DNA of 19,624 bases from Roseimaritima sp. GTDB taxonomy: Bacteria; Planctomycetota; Planctomycetia; Pirellulales; Pirellulaceae. Location: contig SLFV01000300.1 of assembly GCA_007124075.1 (NCBI GenBank), positions 1 through 19,624 of the forward strand, read 5' to 3'. Both the position numbers and the translations under genes were made by a program. The notes below the pieces were generated by a model. That model was not told the origin of the DNA, did not search any database, and worked only from the letters and a program-made list of their open reading frames with translations. Each line of letters starts with the position of its first letter. Within the stretch, counting starts at the first letter, position 1. This document shows positions 7,984 through 15,875 of this stretch, piece after piece.

Positions 7984-7990
7984 TCAGCCC

Positions 7991-9553
7991 TTGTATCAAA
8001 ACATTCTGGACGATTTTGATGATGACGTACCAGCATCGGTTGATGTTGTCGGTAGTTTTAGCAAGATCCCGCTCGATGACAGCGACGATGAGAATCCTGC
8101 GTTGTCCGCTGTGCAAGCTGTCGATGGGGAAATCCAATTAGACAGTCCAGATGAATTGATGGCGACGGACGACCTCGATTCGTGGTCGGATGACCCGGTA
8201 CGGATGTACCTGACGCAGATGGGCGAAATCCCGCTGTTAACTCGCCGAGAGGAAATCTTGCTGGCCAAGCGTATCGAAGAGACTCGACGTCGCTTTCGTG
8301 CGAAATTACTGGAAAATCATTATGTGCTGGTGGAAGCCTACAAAACTTTGAAACGCGTCCATCACGGTGAGTTGCCATTTGACCGGACGGTTCAGGTGTC
8401 CGTGACCGATCGGTTGGAGAAAGACCAGATCCTTGGGCGTTTGCCGCACAACTTGAAAACCTTGTCGGTGCTGCTGCGACGGAATTGTCATGATTGGCGA
8501 ATCGCGCTCAGTAAATCCACTTCGTCGCGACGGCGTCAAGAAGCTTGGCGATCCTTGGCGCACCGGCGTCGTCGCGCGGTACGGTTGGTCGAGGAATTAG
8601 GGTTGCGGACGCAGCGGATTGAAAGCCGCATTGGCTTGTTGGAGAAATTCAATAATCGCTTGAAAGAGCTGGATTTGCTGGTTAGCGAATCACGAGGCAA
8701 GACGAAGCAGTTGCGAGAACAACGAGAACGCTACCTCAAAGAGCGGCGACAGATTTTGACGGCTTGCCAGGAAACTCCGACGTCTTTGGACAATCGCGTG
8801 ACTTTGTTAAAGCGGGTCTACAGTGAGTACCAGCAGGCAAAGCGGGAGTTGAGCGAAGGTAATTTGCGGTTGGTGGTTTCGATTGCAAAGAAATATCGCA
8901 ATCGAGGGCTTTCCTTCTTGGACTTGATCCAGGAAGGCAACGCGGGGTTGATGCGCGCGGTGGACAAGTTTGAATATCGTCGTGGTTTCAAGTTTTGTAC
9001 GTATGCGACGTGGTGGATCCGCCAGGCGATTACACGGGCGGTAGCGGATCAGAGCCGAACGATTCGGATCCCCGTTCATATGGTGGAAACGATGAGTCGG
9101 GTCCGCAACGTGGCGCGGCAGTTACTGCAGGAACTGGGGCGTGAACCGACGATCGAGGAAACGGCTCGGCGGGCCGAGACAACGATCGAAGAAGCACGAA
9201 GGGTGCTGGCAATGAGTCGCTACCCGATCAGTTTGGACCGGCCGGTCGGCAACAGCGAAGACAGTCAGTTTGGCGATTTGCTGCCCGATGGAACCGCCGA
9301 AAGCCCGGCAATTGGCGCGGCGCAAGATATGTTGCGTGATCGGATCAACAACGTGCTGAAAAGCCTGTCTTATCGTGAGCGGGAGATCATCAAGCTTCGC
9401 TACGGGCTGGGGGACGGTTACAGCTACACGTTGGAGGAGGTGGGCCACATTTTCAAAGTGACCCGAGAGCGAATTCGACAAATCGAAGCCAAAGCGGTTC
9501 GAAAACTGCAACAACCCAGCCGGAGTCAAGATTTGGTAGGATTTTTGGATTAA
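7991..9553 (+). CDS. RpoD/SigA-like sigma-70 RNA polymerase sigma factor
   Basis: Directs RNA polymerase to -35/-10 promoters. It is 520 residues from a TTG start with a strong ribosome binding site. An acidic N-terminus (about 1-65, many Asp) stands where region 1.1 would be. Region 1.2 is at about 66-96 ([21 protein letters not shown]), followed by a long Arg- and Leu-rich spacer (about 97-283) that looks helical or coiled-coil. Regions 2.1-2.4 lie at about 284-355 ([43 protein letters not shown]), region 3 at about 363-440, and region 4 at about 450-512 with the helix-turn-helix [17 protein letters not shown]. The regions 2 and 4 are of group 1/2 type rather than ECF. The usual FSTYATWW reads FCTYATWW here. 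Whether it is the housekeeping factor or a close paralogue cannot be settled from this window. A terminator follows, so it is probably monocistronic. Confidence 0.96.
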   Translation: MYQNILDDFDDDVPASVDVVGSFSKIPLDDSDDENPALSAVQAVDGEIQLDSPDELMATDDLDSWSDDPVRMYLTQMGEIPLLTRREEILLAKRIEETRRRFRAKLLENHYVLVEAYKTLKRVHHGELPFDRTVQVSVTDRLEKDQILGRLPHNLKTLSVLLRRNCHDWRIALSKSTSSRRRQEAWRSLAHRRRRAVRLVEELGLRTQRIESRIGLLEKFNNRLKELDLLVSESRGKTKQLREQRERYLKERRQILTACQETPTSLDNRVTLLKRVYSEYQQAKRELSEGNLRLVVSIAKKYRNRGLSFLDLIQEGNAGLMRAVDKFEYRRGFKFCTYATWWIRQAITRAVADQSRTIRIPVHMVETMSRVRNVARQLLQELGREPTIEETARRAETTIEEARRVLAMSRYPISLDRPVGNSEDSQFGDLLPDGTAESPAIGAAQDMLRDRINNVLKSLSYREREIIKLRYGLGDGYSYTLEEVGHIFKVTRERIRQIEAKAVRKLQQPSRSQDLVGFLD

Positions 9554-9586
9554 ATTTGCCGAGTCATTTGACGAACAAAAGTCAGC

Positions 9587-9620
9587 AAAATCGCGTTCGC
9601 GATCGGACGCGATTTTTTTT
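9587..9620 (+). terminator. Rho-independent terminator of the sigma factor gene
   Basis: AAAATCGCGT (9587-9596) pairs perfectly with ACGCGATTTT (9607-9616) around a ten-base loop, and the T run continues to 9620. It lies 34 bases after the sigma factor stop. The A-rich 5' side with the T-rich 3' side could also stop transcripts arriving on the minus strand, but no minus-strand gene ends here. Confidence 0.85.
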
Positions 9621-9723
9621 GTGGTTCCCGACTAGCTTTCGGTTCATTAGTTTGTTCAAACCGTTGTGCGTTGCACTGCACCCTGTTGATATGGAATTTA
9701 GCGTGCTAAGCTGCGACGGCTGA

Positions 9724-9755
9724 ACGGGCCGCTGGGACAACGGGCCGCTGGGACA
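9724..9755 (+). repeat. Perfect 16-base tandem repeat, two copies
   Basis: The unit ACGGGCCGCTGGGACA occurs at 9724-9739 and again at 9740-9755 without a mismatch. It lies in the leader of the isomerase gene, 77 bases before its likely ATG. The last base of the second copy is the A of an in-frame upstream ATG, which is one reason to distrust that ATG as the start. Confidence 0.85.
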
Positions 9756-9832
9756 TGGTGCCTGAGGGGGCCGCAAACCGTACCGACCGATCACCCCACT
9801 TCCTCCCTTCCTTCGGAGACTTACAAGCGACA

Positions 9833-10837
9833 ATGAACACCACGCCTCCCGTATTGCTGACCGGATTTGCTGACGAATCGGCTAACGACAAACTGGCGCT
9901 CCAACAATTTTGCGCGTTTGCTGCACTGGGGTTACGCTATTACTCCATCCGCTTCATTGATGCTGGCAATGGAGTCAAAAACGTGATGCAATTAACCGAT
10001 CAAGAAATAAGCGACATTCTTAACTGGCAACAGGAATACGGGCTGCAGGTCAGTTCGATTGGTTCGCCCATCGGCAAGGTCAAACTGCACGATGTTGATG
10101 ACGGGACCAGCAATCGCTATGTCCCCTTTGCTGATTATTTGGACACCGAGGTCCGGCGAGCTTGCGAGCTCGCCAACGCGTTTGGGACGAAGCTGATCCG
10201 TGGTTTTTCGTTTTATCACCCCAAGGACACGGACCCGAAGACCCATCTGGAACAGGTTTCCGACCAACTGGGGCAGATCGCTGCGATGTGTGATTCGCAC
10301 GGATTGACGTTCGGGCTGGAAGTCGAAGCGAACTTGGTCGGACAGACAGGCGACCTGCTGGCGGAGATTCATCAACGAGTCAAGCATCCCGCGATGCTGA
10401 CGATTTTTGATGCCGCAAATATTGTGACTCAGGGGTTCACCGCGGATGAGACCTACGCGCAGTATTTAGCCATGAAACCCAGTTTGGGCTGGTTGCACAT
10501 CAAGGATTACGCGGACCCCTCACCGCAGGGTCGAATCCAGCACGTTGATGAAGCGTCGTTGAAAAATTTTGTGCCTGCCGACGTTGGCGATTCAGGCCAC
10601 GAAGCGATTTTGCGTGATTTCGTGCAATTTATGCCCGAATTGCATCAGCGGATGACCGCTCGCGGGGTTGACGGGGTGTTTCTGGATTTGGAACCACACG
10701 TCAAGGGCGGGGGGCAATTCGGTGGATTCAGCGGACCGGATGGTTTTGGTGTGGCGCTTCGTGGATTGTGTCATGTGTTAGACTATGTGGGGCTGCCGTA
10801 CAGCTTGCGTCAATTTAGCGAGATCAAGAAGTTATGA
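9833..10837 (+). CDS. Sugar phosphate isomerase/epimerase-like TIM-barrel protein
   Basis: A 334-residue protein of the xylose-isomerase-like TIM-barrel family (AP endonuclease 2 superfamily), which isomerises or epimerises sugars or related polyols using a divalent metal. Likely metal ligands sit at strand ends as in the family: Glu163 or Glu165 (GLEVEAN), Asp193 (IFDAANI), His222 (GWLHIKDYADP) and Glu287 (LDLEPH). No signal peptide is seen, so it should be cytosolic. The ATG at 9833 is preferred over the in-frame ATG at 9755, because the extra 26 residues lack any fold pattern and would be encoded partly at the edge of a tandem repeat; a GGAG lies 15 bases upstream, rather far. Its stop overlaps the start of the membrane protein gene by ATGA. 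The specific substrate cannot be told. Confidence 0.88.
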   Translation: MNTTPPVLLTGFADESANDKLALQQFCAFAALGLRYYSIRFIDAGNGVKNVMQLTDQEISDILNWQQEYGLQVSSIGSPIGKVKLHDVDDGTSNRYVPFADYLDTEVRRACELANAFGTKLIRGFSFYHPKDTDPKTHLEQVSDQLGQIAAMCDSHGLTFGLEVEANLVGQTGDLLAEIHQRVKHPAMLTIFDAANIVTQGFTADETYAQYLAMKPSLGWLHIKDYADPSPQGRIQHVDEASLKNFVPADVGDSGHEAILRDFVQFMPELHQRMTARGVDGVFLDLEPHVKGGGQFGGFSGPDGFGVALRGLCHVLDYVGLPYSLRQFSEIKKL

Positions 10838-11586
10838 GCCAATTTGTGCCGAGCGATGGCACCGCTCCCGGGACAATCGAAGTGCGTCGCGTGGATGTTC
10901 ATACGTTTGAACTGTTGCGGCGCGGGTTCGATTTGATGGGCGATCAATACTGGCTGATGGTGTTGATTGTTTTGGTGGGGGTGATTGTCGGCTCCGCGGT
11001 GCCGCTGAATCTGCTGCTTGGCCCAATGCTCGTTGGTATTTTTCTGTGTTTCGCACAATTGGAACGATGGCGTAAGACCGAATTCGGTGCCTTGTTTCGT
11101 GGGTTCGATCACTTTCTCGACTCGTTTATCGTGACGCTGATTCTGATGGCTGCCGCGCTAGCTATAACGGCCATCTTGATCACATTGATAGTTGGTGCGA
11201 TTTTTGTCAGCATCGCTGCGGAACTGCCCGAAGAAGTGATATTCCTGTCGGTCATCGCCTCGGTACTGGTGGCGTTACCGTTTTTGATGTTGGTGTATTT
11301 GCCATTCGTATTTGCGTATCAGTTGGTGGCTGATCGGCGTCTGGGCGGCGTTCAGGCAGTGAGGCTTAGCCTGGAAGGGGTGCGTGCCAATTTGTGGGGT
11401 GTCCTGCTGTTTGTTGTTGCTTGCGGGGTAATCAGCCTTCTGGCAACGATGATGTGCTACCTACCTGCGTTGCTCTTTATGCCCATTCAGTTCGCCGCAT
11501 CATTTCTGCTCTATCGCGACATTTTTGGTGCAAGCGAGTACGACCCGCCCGCGCTGTCGGTTCCACAGTTGCCGGTAGCGTCGTGA
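10834..11586 (+). CDS. Multi-pass membrane protein of unknown function
   Basis: A 250-residue integral membrane protein that I do not recognise with certainty. Hydrophobic segments are seen at about residues 33-60 (probably two close helices around VPLNLLLGPMLVG), 91-128, 130-156 and 181-215, so five to six helices are likely. Segments such as FALFRGFDHF-like GALFRGFDHFLDSF and RLGGVQAVRLSLEGVRANLWG between helices recall loosely related YciC/DUF975-type bacterial proteins, but this is only a resemblance. The C-terminus is short and soluble. Its ATG overlaps the isomerase stop (ATGA at 10834-10837), which points to translational coupling; a shared role with the isomerase is inferred from this only. 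Confidence 0.75.
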   Translation: MSQFVPSDGTAPGTIEVRRVDVHTFELLRRGFDLMGDQYWLMVLIVLVGVIVGSAVPLNLLLGPMLVGIFLCFAQLERWRKTEFGALFRGFDHFLDSFIVTLILMAAALAITAILITLIVGAIFVSIAAELPEEVIFLSVIASVLVALPFLMLVYLPFVFAYQLVADRRLGGVQAVRLSLEGVRANLWGVLLFVVACGVISLLATMMCYLPALLFMPIQFAASFLLYRDIFGASEYDPPALSVPQLPVAS

Positions 11587-11642
11587 CATCGGGTTTGGGT
11601 TGACAAATTTTTTCCCGCTTATCGTTCGGACCGACGTGTCTC

Positions 11643-13676
11643 TTGACTGCAGCGCAATCCCTTTCTGATTTCGGTTTGTATTCCGTCGCCGCAGTTGCAC
11701 CCGAACTGGCACTGGGGGATCCGCAGCAAAATGTGCGTAATATCCAAGCCGTTCTCGCTCGATTATCGCCGGTGGACTTGCTGCTATTTCCGGAGCTAGC
11801 GTTAACCGGTTACAGTTGCGGCGATTTATTTGGGCAGCAGACGCTGCTGGATGCGGCGGAGGAGGCTTTGTTTGTATTGGCGGCGGAAACGGTGGATCTG
11901 CCTGCGGTTTTGGTCGTGGGTTTACCGCTGCGTGTGCAATCTGCGCTGATGAATGTAGCCGCTGTTCTAGCGGCGGGTAAAATTTTGGCGATCGTTCCCA
12001 AACAGTACTTGCCCACCAATCACGAGTTTTACGAACGACGTTGGTTTCGTCCGGGGGGAATCGATGAACCGGCGGAAGTCAGCATAGGCGGTACGGCGGT
12101 TCCCTTTGGTATCGATCTGTTGGTGCGGCACGGTGACGCCGTGCTGGGCATTGAGATTTGTGAAGATTTCTGGACACCGGTCCCCCCCAGCAGTTTTCAA
12201 TCCATCGCGGGGGCCAACATCTTGTTGAATCTTTCCGCCAGCAATGAGTTGATTGGTAAAGCTGACTGGAGGACGCAGTTGATCACAAGTCAGTCGGGGC
12301 GTTGTCTGGCGGGATACGTTTACGCTAGCAGTGGACCTCAGGAATCAACGACGGACGTTGTTTTTGGCGGGCACTGTTTAATTGCCGAAAATGGACAGTT
12401 GCTCAGTCAGTCTCGCCGCGTCGGCGATGGTCACGGTGGTTGGCAGGGTGCCGGTTGGGCCACTGCACAGGTCGATCTGCAGCGGTTGGCTCATGATCGT
12501 CGCACGATCAGCGCATTTGCCGACGCGCGACGCTTCCTGCCTTACCCTTTTCGCGTTGTACCGGTCCCGCCATTACGGACCAGCGTTCCATCCTCGGGGA
12601 GCCATCGGAGCGAAGTTCCCACGCGGTGGACTAATCCTCGCCCGTTTGTCCCTGCGGACGACGCGACTCGAACCGAACGCTGTGCGGAAATTCTGGAGAT
12701 TCAGGTCGCTGGGTTGACCCGCAGACTTACCCAGTTGCCGTCTGCCCAACCACTGTTTATCGGCGTTTCTGGCGGACTGGACAGCACGCTGGCTTTGCTG
12801 GTGGCGACGCTTGCATGCGACCAGGCGGGTTTGTCAAGGCAGCGGATTCACGGGATCACCATGCCTGGCTTTGGAACCAGCCAGCGGACCCAGGACAATG
12901 CGTTGCAATTGATGCAAAACTTGGGCACGCGTAGCGAACAGATTGATATTCGGCCACTCTGCTTGCAGGCATTTCGTTCGTTAGATCATTCGCCCCTCGC
13001 GATCAAGATCGATGCGGAAACCGATGTCGAATCGTTGCAGGCACAATTGCGTCAAACCCCCGGTGACGCCAATGATTTGGTGTTTGAAAACATTCAGGCT
13101 CGCCTGCGTACCTTTGTTTTAATGAGCCGTGGTTTTGTGCTGGGGACCGGGGATCTGTCTGAGCAGGCGTTGGGTTGGAGCACGTACAATGGTGACCACA
13201 TGTCGATGTACAATGTCAATGCCTCGATTCCGAAAACGCTTGTACAGTTCTTAGTTCAGCACGCCGCCGATCACCTGTTCACCGGGCAGGTTCGTCACGT
13301 TTTGCAATCGATTGTAGACACACCGATTTCTCCCGAGTTGCTGCCGCTATCGGCCAGTGGCAAAATTCGTCAGTCGACCGAGCAGTCGCTGGGGCCTTAC
13401 GAACTGCACGATTTTTTTCTTTACCATGTGGTTCGCAACGGCTTTACGCCCGAAAAGATTCTTTTTCTAGCGAGGCACACAAAGTTTTCCGAGCCATGGG
13501 ATCAGGCATTCATTACTCGCACGCTGGCTACGTTTTATCGTCGTTTCTTTGCCAATCAATTCAAACGCAGTTGCGTTCCTGATGGTCCCAAGGTGGGGAC
13601 GGTCAGCCTGTCGCCGCGAGGCGACTGGCGGATGCCCAGCGACGCTCACCAAGGTCCTTTCCTGGCCGATCGGTAA
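11643..13676 (+). CDS. nadE: Glutamine-dependent NAD+ synthetase
   Basis: Makes NAD+ from nicotinic acid adenine dinucleotide, ATP and glutamine in the last step of NAD synthesis; cytosolic. At 677 residues it matches the long two-domain form. The N-terminal nitrilase-like glutaminase domain has its triad as Glu51 (LLFPELALTGYSCGDL), Lys120 (IVPKQYLPTNHEFYE) and Cys173 (LGIEICEDFW). The C-terminal synthetase domain has the PP-loop SGGLDS at 376-381, followed by GTGDLSEQALGWSTYNGDHMS and a basic tail (FYRRFFANQFKRS). There is no ATG near the N-terminus: the start is TTG at 11643, or TTG at 11676 (Leu12), and no clear ribosome binding site is seen. It follows the membrane protein gene by 56 bases on the same strand. 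Confidence 0.97.
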   Translation: MTAAQSLSDFGLYSVAAVAPELALGDPQQNVRNIQAVLARLSPVDLLLFPELALTGYSCGDLFGQQTLLDAAEEALFVLAAETVDLPAVLVVGLPLRVQSALMNVAAVLAAGKILAIVPKQYLPTNHEFYERRWFRPGGIDEPAEVSIGGTAVPFGIDLLVRHGDAVLGIEICEDFWTPVPPSSFQSIAGANILLNLSASNELIGKADWRTQLITSQSGRCLAGYVYASSGPQESTTDVVFGGHCLIAENGQLLSQSRRVGDGHGGWQGAGWATAQVDLQRLAHDRRTISAFADARRFLPYPFRVVPVPPLRTSVPSSGSHRSEVPTRWTNPRPFVPADDATRTERCAEILEIQVAGLTRRLTQLPSAQPLFIGVSGGLDSTLALLVATLACDQAGLSRQRIHGITMPGFGTSQRTQDNALQLMQNLGTRSEQIDIRPLCLQAFRSLDHSPLAIKIDAETDVESLQAQLRQTPGDANDLVFENIQARLRTFVLMSRGFVLGTGDLSEQALGWSTYNGDHMSMYNVNASIPKTLVQFLVQHAADHLFTGQVRHVLQSIVDTPISPELLPLSASGKIRQSTEQSLGPYELHDFFLYHVVRNGFTPEKILFLARHTKFSEPWDQAFITRTLATFYRRFFANQFKRSCVPDGPKVGTVSLSPRGDWRMPSDAHQGPFLADR

Positions 13677-13742
13677 CGTCACGGACATTTGCGTCGGTTG
13701 TGTTCCTTTGCCCGCGATCCTCGCCAACCCTTTTTCGCTCTG

Positions 13743-14795
13743 ATGGCTTTGCAACGATCACGACCGTCGCATTCGCTTCCGGTAACCCCTGGCTGCCCAA
13801 TTCCTCGCAAGGTGTTGCCCGCTTGGTTGTTTTCGATCGTCCTGCATGTCTGTTTGTTGGCCACCTGGGCTGCCCTGACGCAGCTCCAGCCTCGCTCCCA
13901 AGGACGCATCGACGAACGTCCGATCCAGATCGCCAGGGTGGCAAGCCTACCGGACCGTGCACGGTTTGCCGACCGGCAAGCAGACGCAGAAAAATCCCAG
14001 GTGATTGAGGGCAATGAAGACCACTCGCAACCGCGACAACAACCCGCTTCGCCCTTGCCCAGTGGGATGCAGCCACCGATCGATTTGGAGGGTGTTCTGG
14101 CGGAGATGACCGAGGGGGTGTCCGCCGGCATCCAAGTGGAGGGCACCGGTGATGTTTTGCGAGGAGCCCAAGGGCCGATGCCCGGACGGTCCTTGTTGGG
14201 CAGTAGCAATTCGCGTCCGATCACGGTCGATTTGTTTGGCGTTTCGGGGACGGGTACCGACTTTGTTTATGTGATAGATCGTAGCGACAGCATGAACGAA
14301 TTCGGCCGCCGACCGTTTCAGGCGGCAAAACGAGAATTGATTCGTAGCTTGGAATCGCTTTCCGAGCACCAAAATTTTCAGGTTATTTTTTACAATGATT
14401 TCCCAAAACCCTTTGCCCCGCCCGGCGGTGGAATGCGGATGTTACCGGCCGACCAGACCATGCGAAAACGAGCACAGCAATACGTCCAAGCCACTCGGGC
14501 GTTCGGCGGCACCGAACACGTATCGGCGTTGTCGATGGCGTTGCGATTTCGTCCCCATGTGATTTTCTTCTTGACCGATGGACAGCAACCAAGGTTGTCC
14601 CGGAACCAGATCCGTAGCCTTACCGCGCGCGCCGCTGCGAGCGGCACGTCTATCAGTGTGGTTGAATTTGGCACTGGCCGCGCTGTGGCTTCGGGTAATT
14701 GGCTGCGGGCACTGGCTGACGACAACGGAGGTGGTTATCGCTATTTTGACGTGCGTGGAGGACGCATCGATGCCCCGATTGACACGGCGGCACCA
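13743..14795 (+). CDS. Membrane-anchored von Willebrand factor A (VWA) domain protein
   Basis: A single-pass membrane protein carrying a metal-dependent adhesion (VWA) domain, probably on the outer face of the cytoplasmic membrane. From the ATG at 13743 it is 351 residues. A transmembrane helix lies at about 25-45 (LPAWLFSIVLHVCLLATW), then a low-complexity Pro/Gln linker to about residue 110, then the VWA domain at about 160-340. The MIDAS metal site is complete: Asp179-x-Ser181-x-Ser183 (VIDRSDSM), Thr257 (FGGTE) and Asp279 (FFLTDG). Such domains mediate protein contacts; the ligand is unknown. A TTG start at 13689 would add 18 residues without a ribosome binding site. It follows nadE by 66 bases and overlaps the next gene by ATGA (14795-14798; the stop codon TGA ends at 14798). 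Confidence 0.86.
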
Positions 14796-15793
14796 TGAAT
14801 AGCATCAACGGTTCAAGTGTGTCCCAAGCGTTGTCGCTGCTGCTCGGGCTGTTTGTCAATCTTGCAGCGGTGTGCGGCATGGGCAACGCCGTTTCGGAGG
14901 AGAACACCAACAATCAAGTCCAAGTTGAAATCCGTTTTCTCCCACGCGATGATCGTGCGAATGATGACGTTTGGATCTCCCGGCCGCTGAACGTCGCGAC
15001 GGGGACAATCACAACATTTTCGACCCGGCTGGCTGAATTGCAGCCTCAAGGGCCCCAGGAGCAAATGCAACCGGTACGGATTTTAACGGATCGCATCGTC
15101 ACCTGCACCCCAGCCTGGTCCGATCCGTCCGTGATCACGGCCTACGAGGCTTTCAGGGCAAAGCGTTGGCCAGAGGCGATTTCGCGTTTTACTGCTGCGG
15201 TCAAACGACAGCCACCCTTTTGGCAGCAACAGTGGCTATCCGCCGATTTGGCGACCGCGTTGCTGTACGATCGTCAGTATCCATCGCTGTTTACGATGCT
15301 GGAACAGGTAGACCGCCAACCCCTTCCTGCGCCGTTCTTCGCACGATTGCCGATCGCGTGGTGGGATCAGCCTCGAGACAAGGAGTTGCTTTCACTGGCG
15401 ACAATGAAGCTGGATGCGGCTGAACCGCTGGTAAGGTTGCTGGCGGCCAGTTTCCTGCTTGGTACCGAACCCTCGCCTGGCGCGGTTGTGACGCTCAAGT
15501 CGCTGCAGTCGCAGACCCAGCGTCCCCTTATTGCACAATTGGCCCAGGCGCAACTGTGGCGAATCGCAGACGCTGAATCAACCCTGGAAAATCTTCCGGG
15601 TTGGCAGGCAGCGTTGCGGCGGTTGCCAGCCAGTCTCATGACCGGCCCCATGGCGACGATGGCAGAACGATGCCAGCAAGCCGGTGACGACGAGCAAGCC
15701 GAGGAATATTGGTTGGCGGCCGCGTTACTGGGATTGGAGCCAACACACCCGAAATCCGTTTTTGCTAGGCAGGCGGCTGGATTGGAAGAATAA
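14795..15793 (+). CDS. Secreted partner protein of the VWA gene, tetratricopeptide-like
   Basis: A 332-residue protein with no family I can name. It begins with a signal peptide (VSQALSLLLGLFVNLAAVCGM, likely cut near GNAVS). The mature part starts with a short beta-rich section (about 40-100, VEIRFLPRDDRAND), followed by an alpha-helical region with TPR/Sel1-like helix pairs: YEAFRAKRWPEAISRFTAAV, then repeated Ala/Leu-rich helices such as PLIAQLAQAQLWRIADAE, and ending with DDEQAEEYWLAAALLGLEP, a recognisable TPR-type last unit. The ATG overlaps the VWA stop by four bases (ATGA), so the two are probably made together, and an interaction is a reasonable inference. It is the last gene of the plus-strand run. 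Confidence 0.72.
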   Translation: MNSINGSSVSQALSLLLGLFVNLAAVCGMGNAVSEENTNNQVQVEIRFLPRDDRANDDVWISRPLNVATGTITTFSTRLAELQPQGPQEQMQPVRILTDRIVTCTPAWSDPSVITAYEAFRAKRWPEAISRFTAAVKRQPPFWQQQWLSADLATALLYDRQYPSLFTMLEQVDRQPLPAPFFARLPIAWWDQPRDKELLSLATMKLDAAEPLVRLLAASFLLGTEPSPGAVVTLKSLQSQTQRPLIAQLAQAQLWRIADAESTLENLPGWQAALRRLPASLMTGPMATMAERCQQAGDDEQAEEYWLAAALLGLEPTHPKSVFARQAAGLEE

Positions 15794-15813
15794 ATTTGCA
15801 ACGTCGCGGCTCT

Positions 15814-15837
15814 GGCGGCACGATCGACGTAGCCGCC
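15814..15837. terminator. Possible GC-rich hairpin between convergent genes
   Basis: GGCGGC (15814-15819) can pair with GCCGCC (15832-15837) around a 12-base loop. It lies in the 82-base gap between the converging ends of the secreted partner gene and the twin-FMN gene. There is no T tract on either strand, so a rho-independent terminator is only a weak guess. An alternative pairing, ACGTCG (15801-15806) with CGACGT (15825-15830), is mutually exclusive with it. Confidence 0.2.
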
Positions 15838-15875
15838 GTGTTATTGGGCCATCCCCACTGCGCTGCTGACTCGAT

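Larger units (their letters stand above)
7438..7990. other. 553-base non-coding region upstream of the sigma factor gene
   Basis: This is the longest gene-free stretch of the window. It lies between divergent genes, so it should hold promoters for both the zinc-ribbon gene and the sigma factor. Open frames in it (for example 7590-7940) have no ribosome binding site, no recognisable domain and an unnatural residue mix. I see one short hairpin at 7525-7538 (CCCCT, loop TTTT, AGGGG), without a T tract, a candidate extended -10 element at 7880-7888, and the Shine-Dalgarno sequence at 7978-7983. No tRNA, riboswitch or other RNA gene was recognised. Confidence 0.6.

Noticed and set aside
9755..9832. 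A 26-residue N-terminal extension of the sugar isomerase
   Set aside because: Its ATG forms at the edge of a 16-base tandem repeat and the added residues do not fit the barrel; the ATG at 9833 is more sensible.
13603..14224. Long minus-strand frames (157 and 181 codons) opposite the VWA gene
   Set aside because: They lie antisense to the membrane helix and linker of the VWA protein and show no motif; the plus strand carries an intact MIDAS site.
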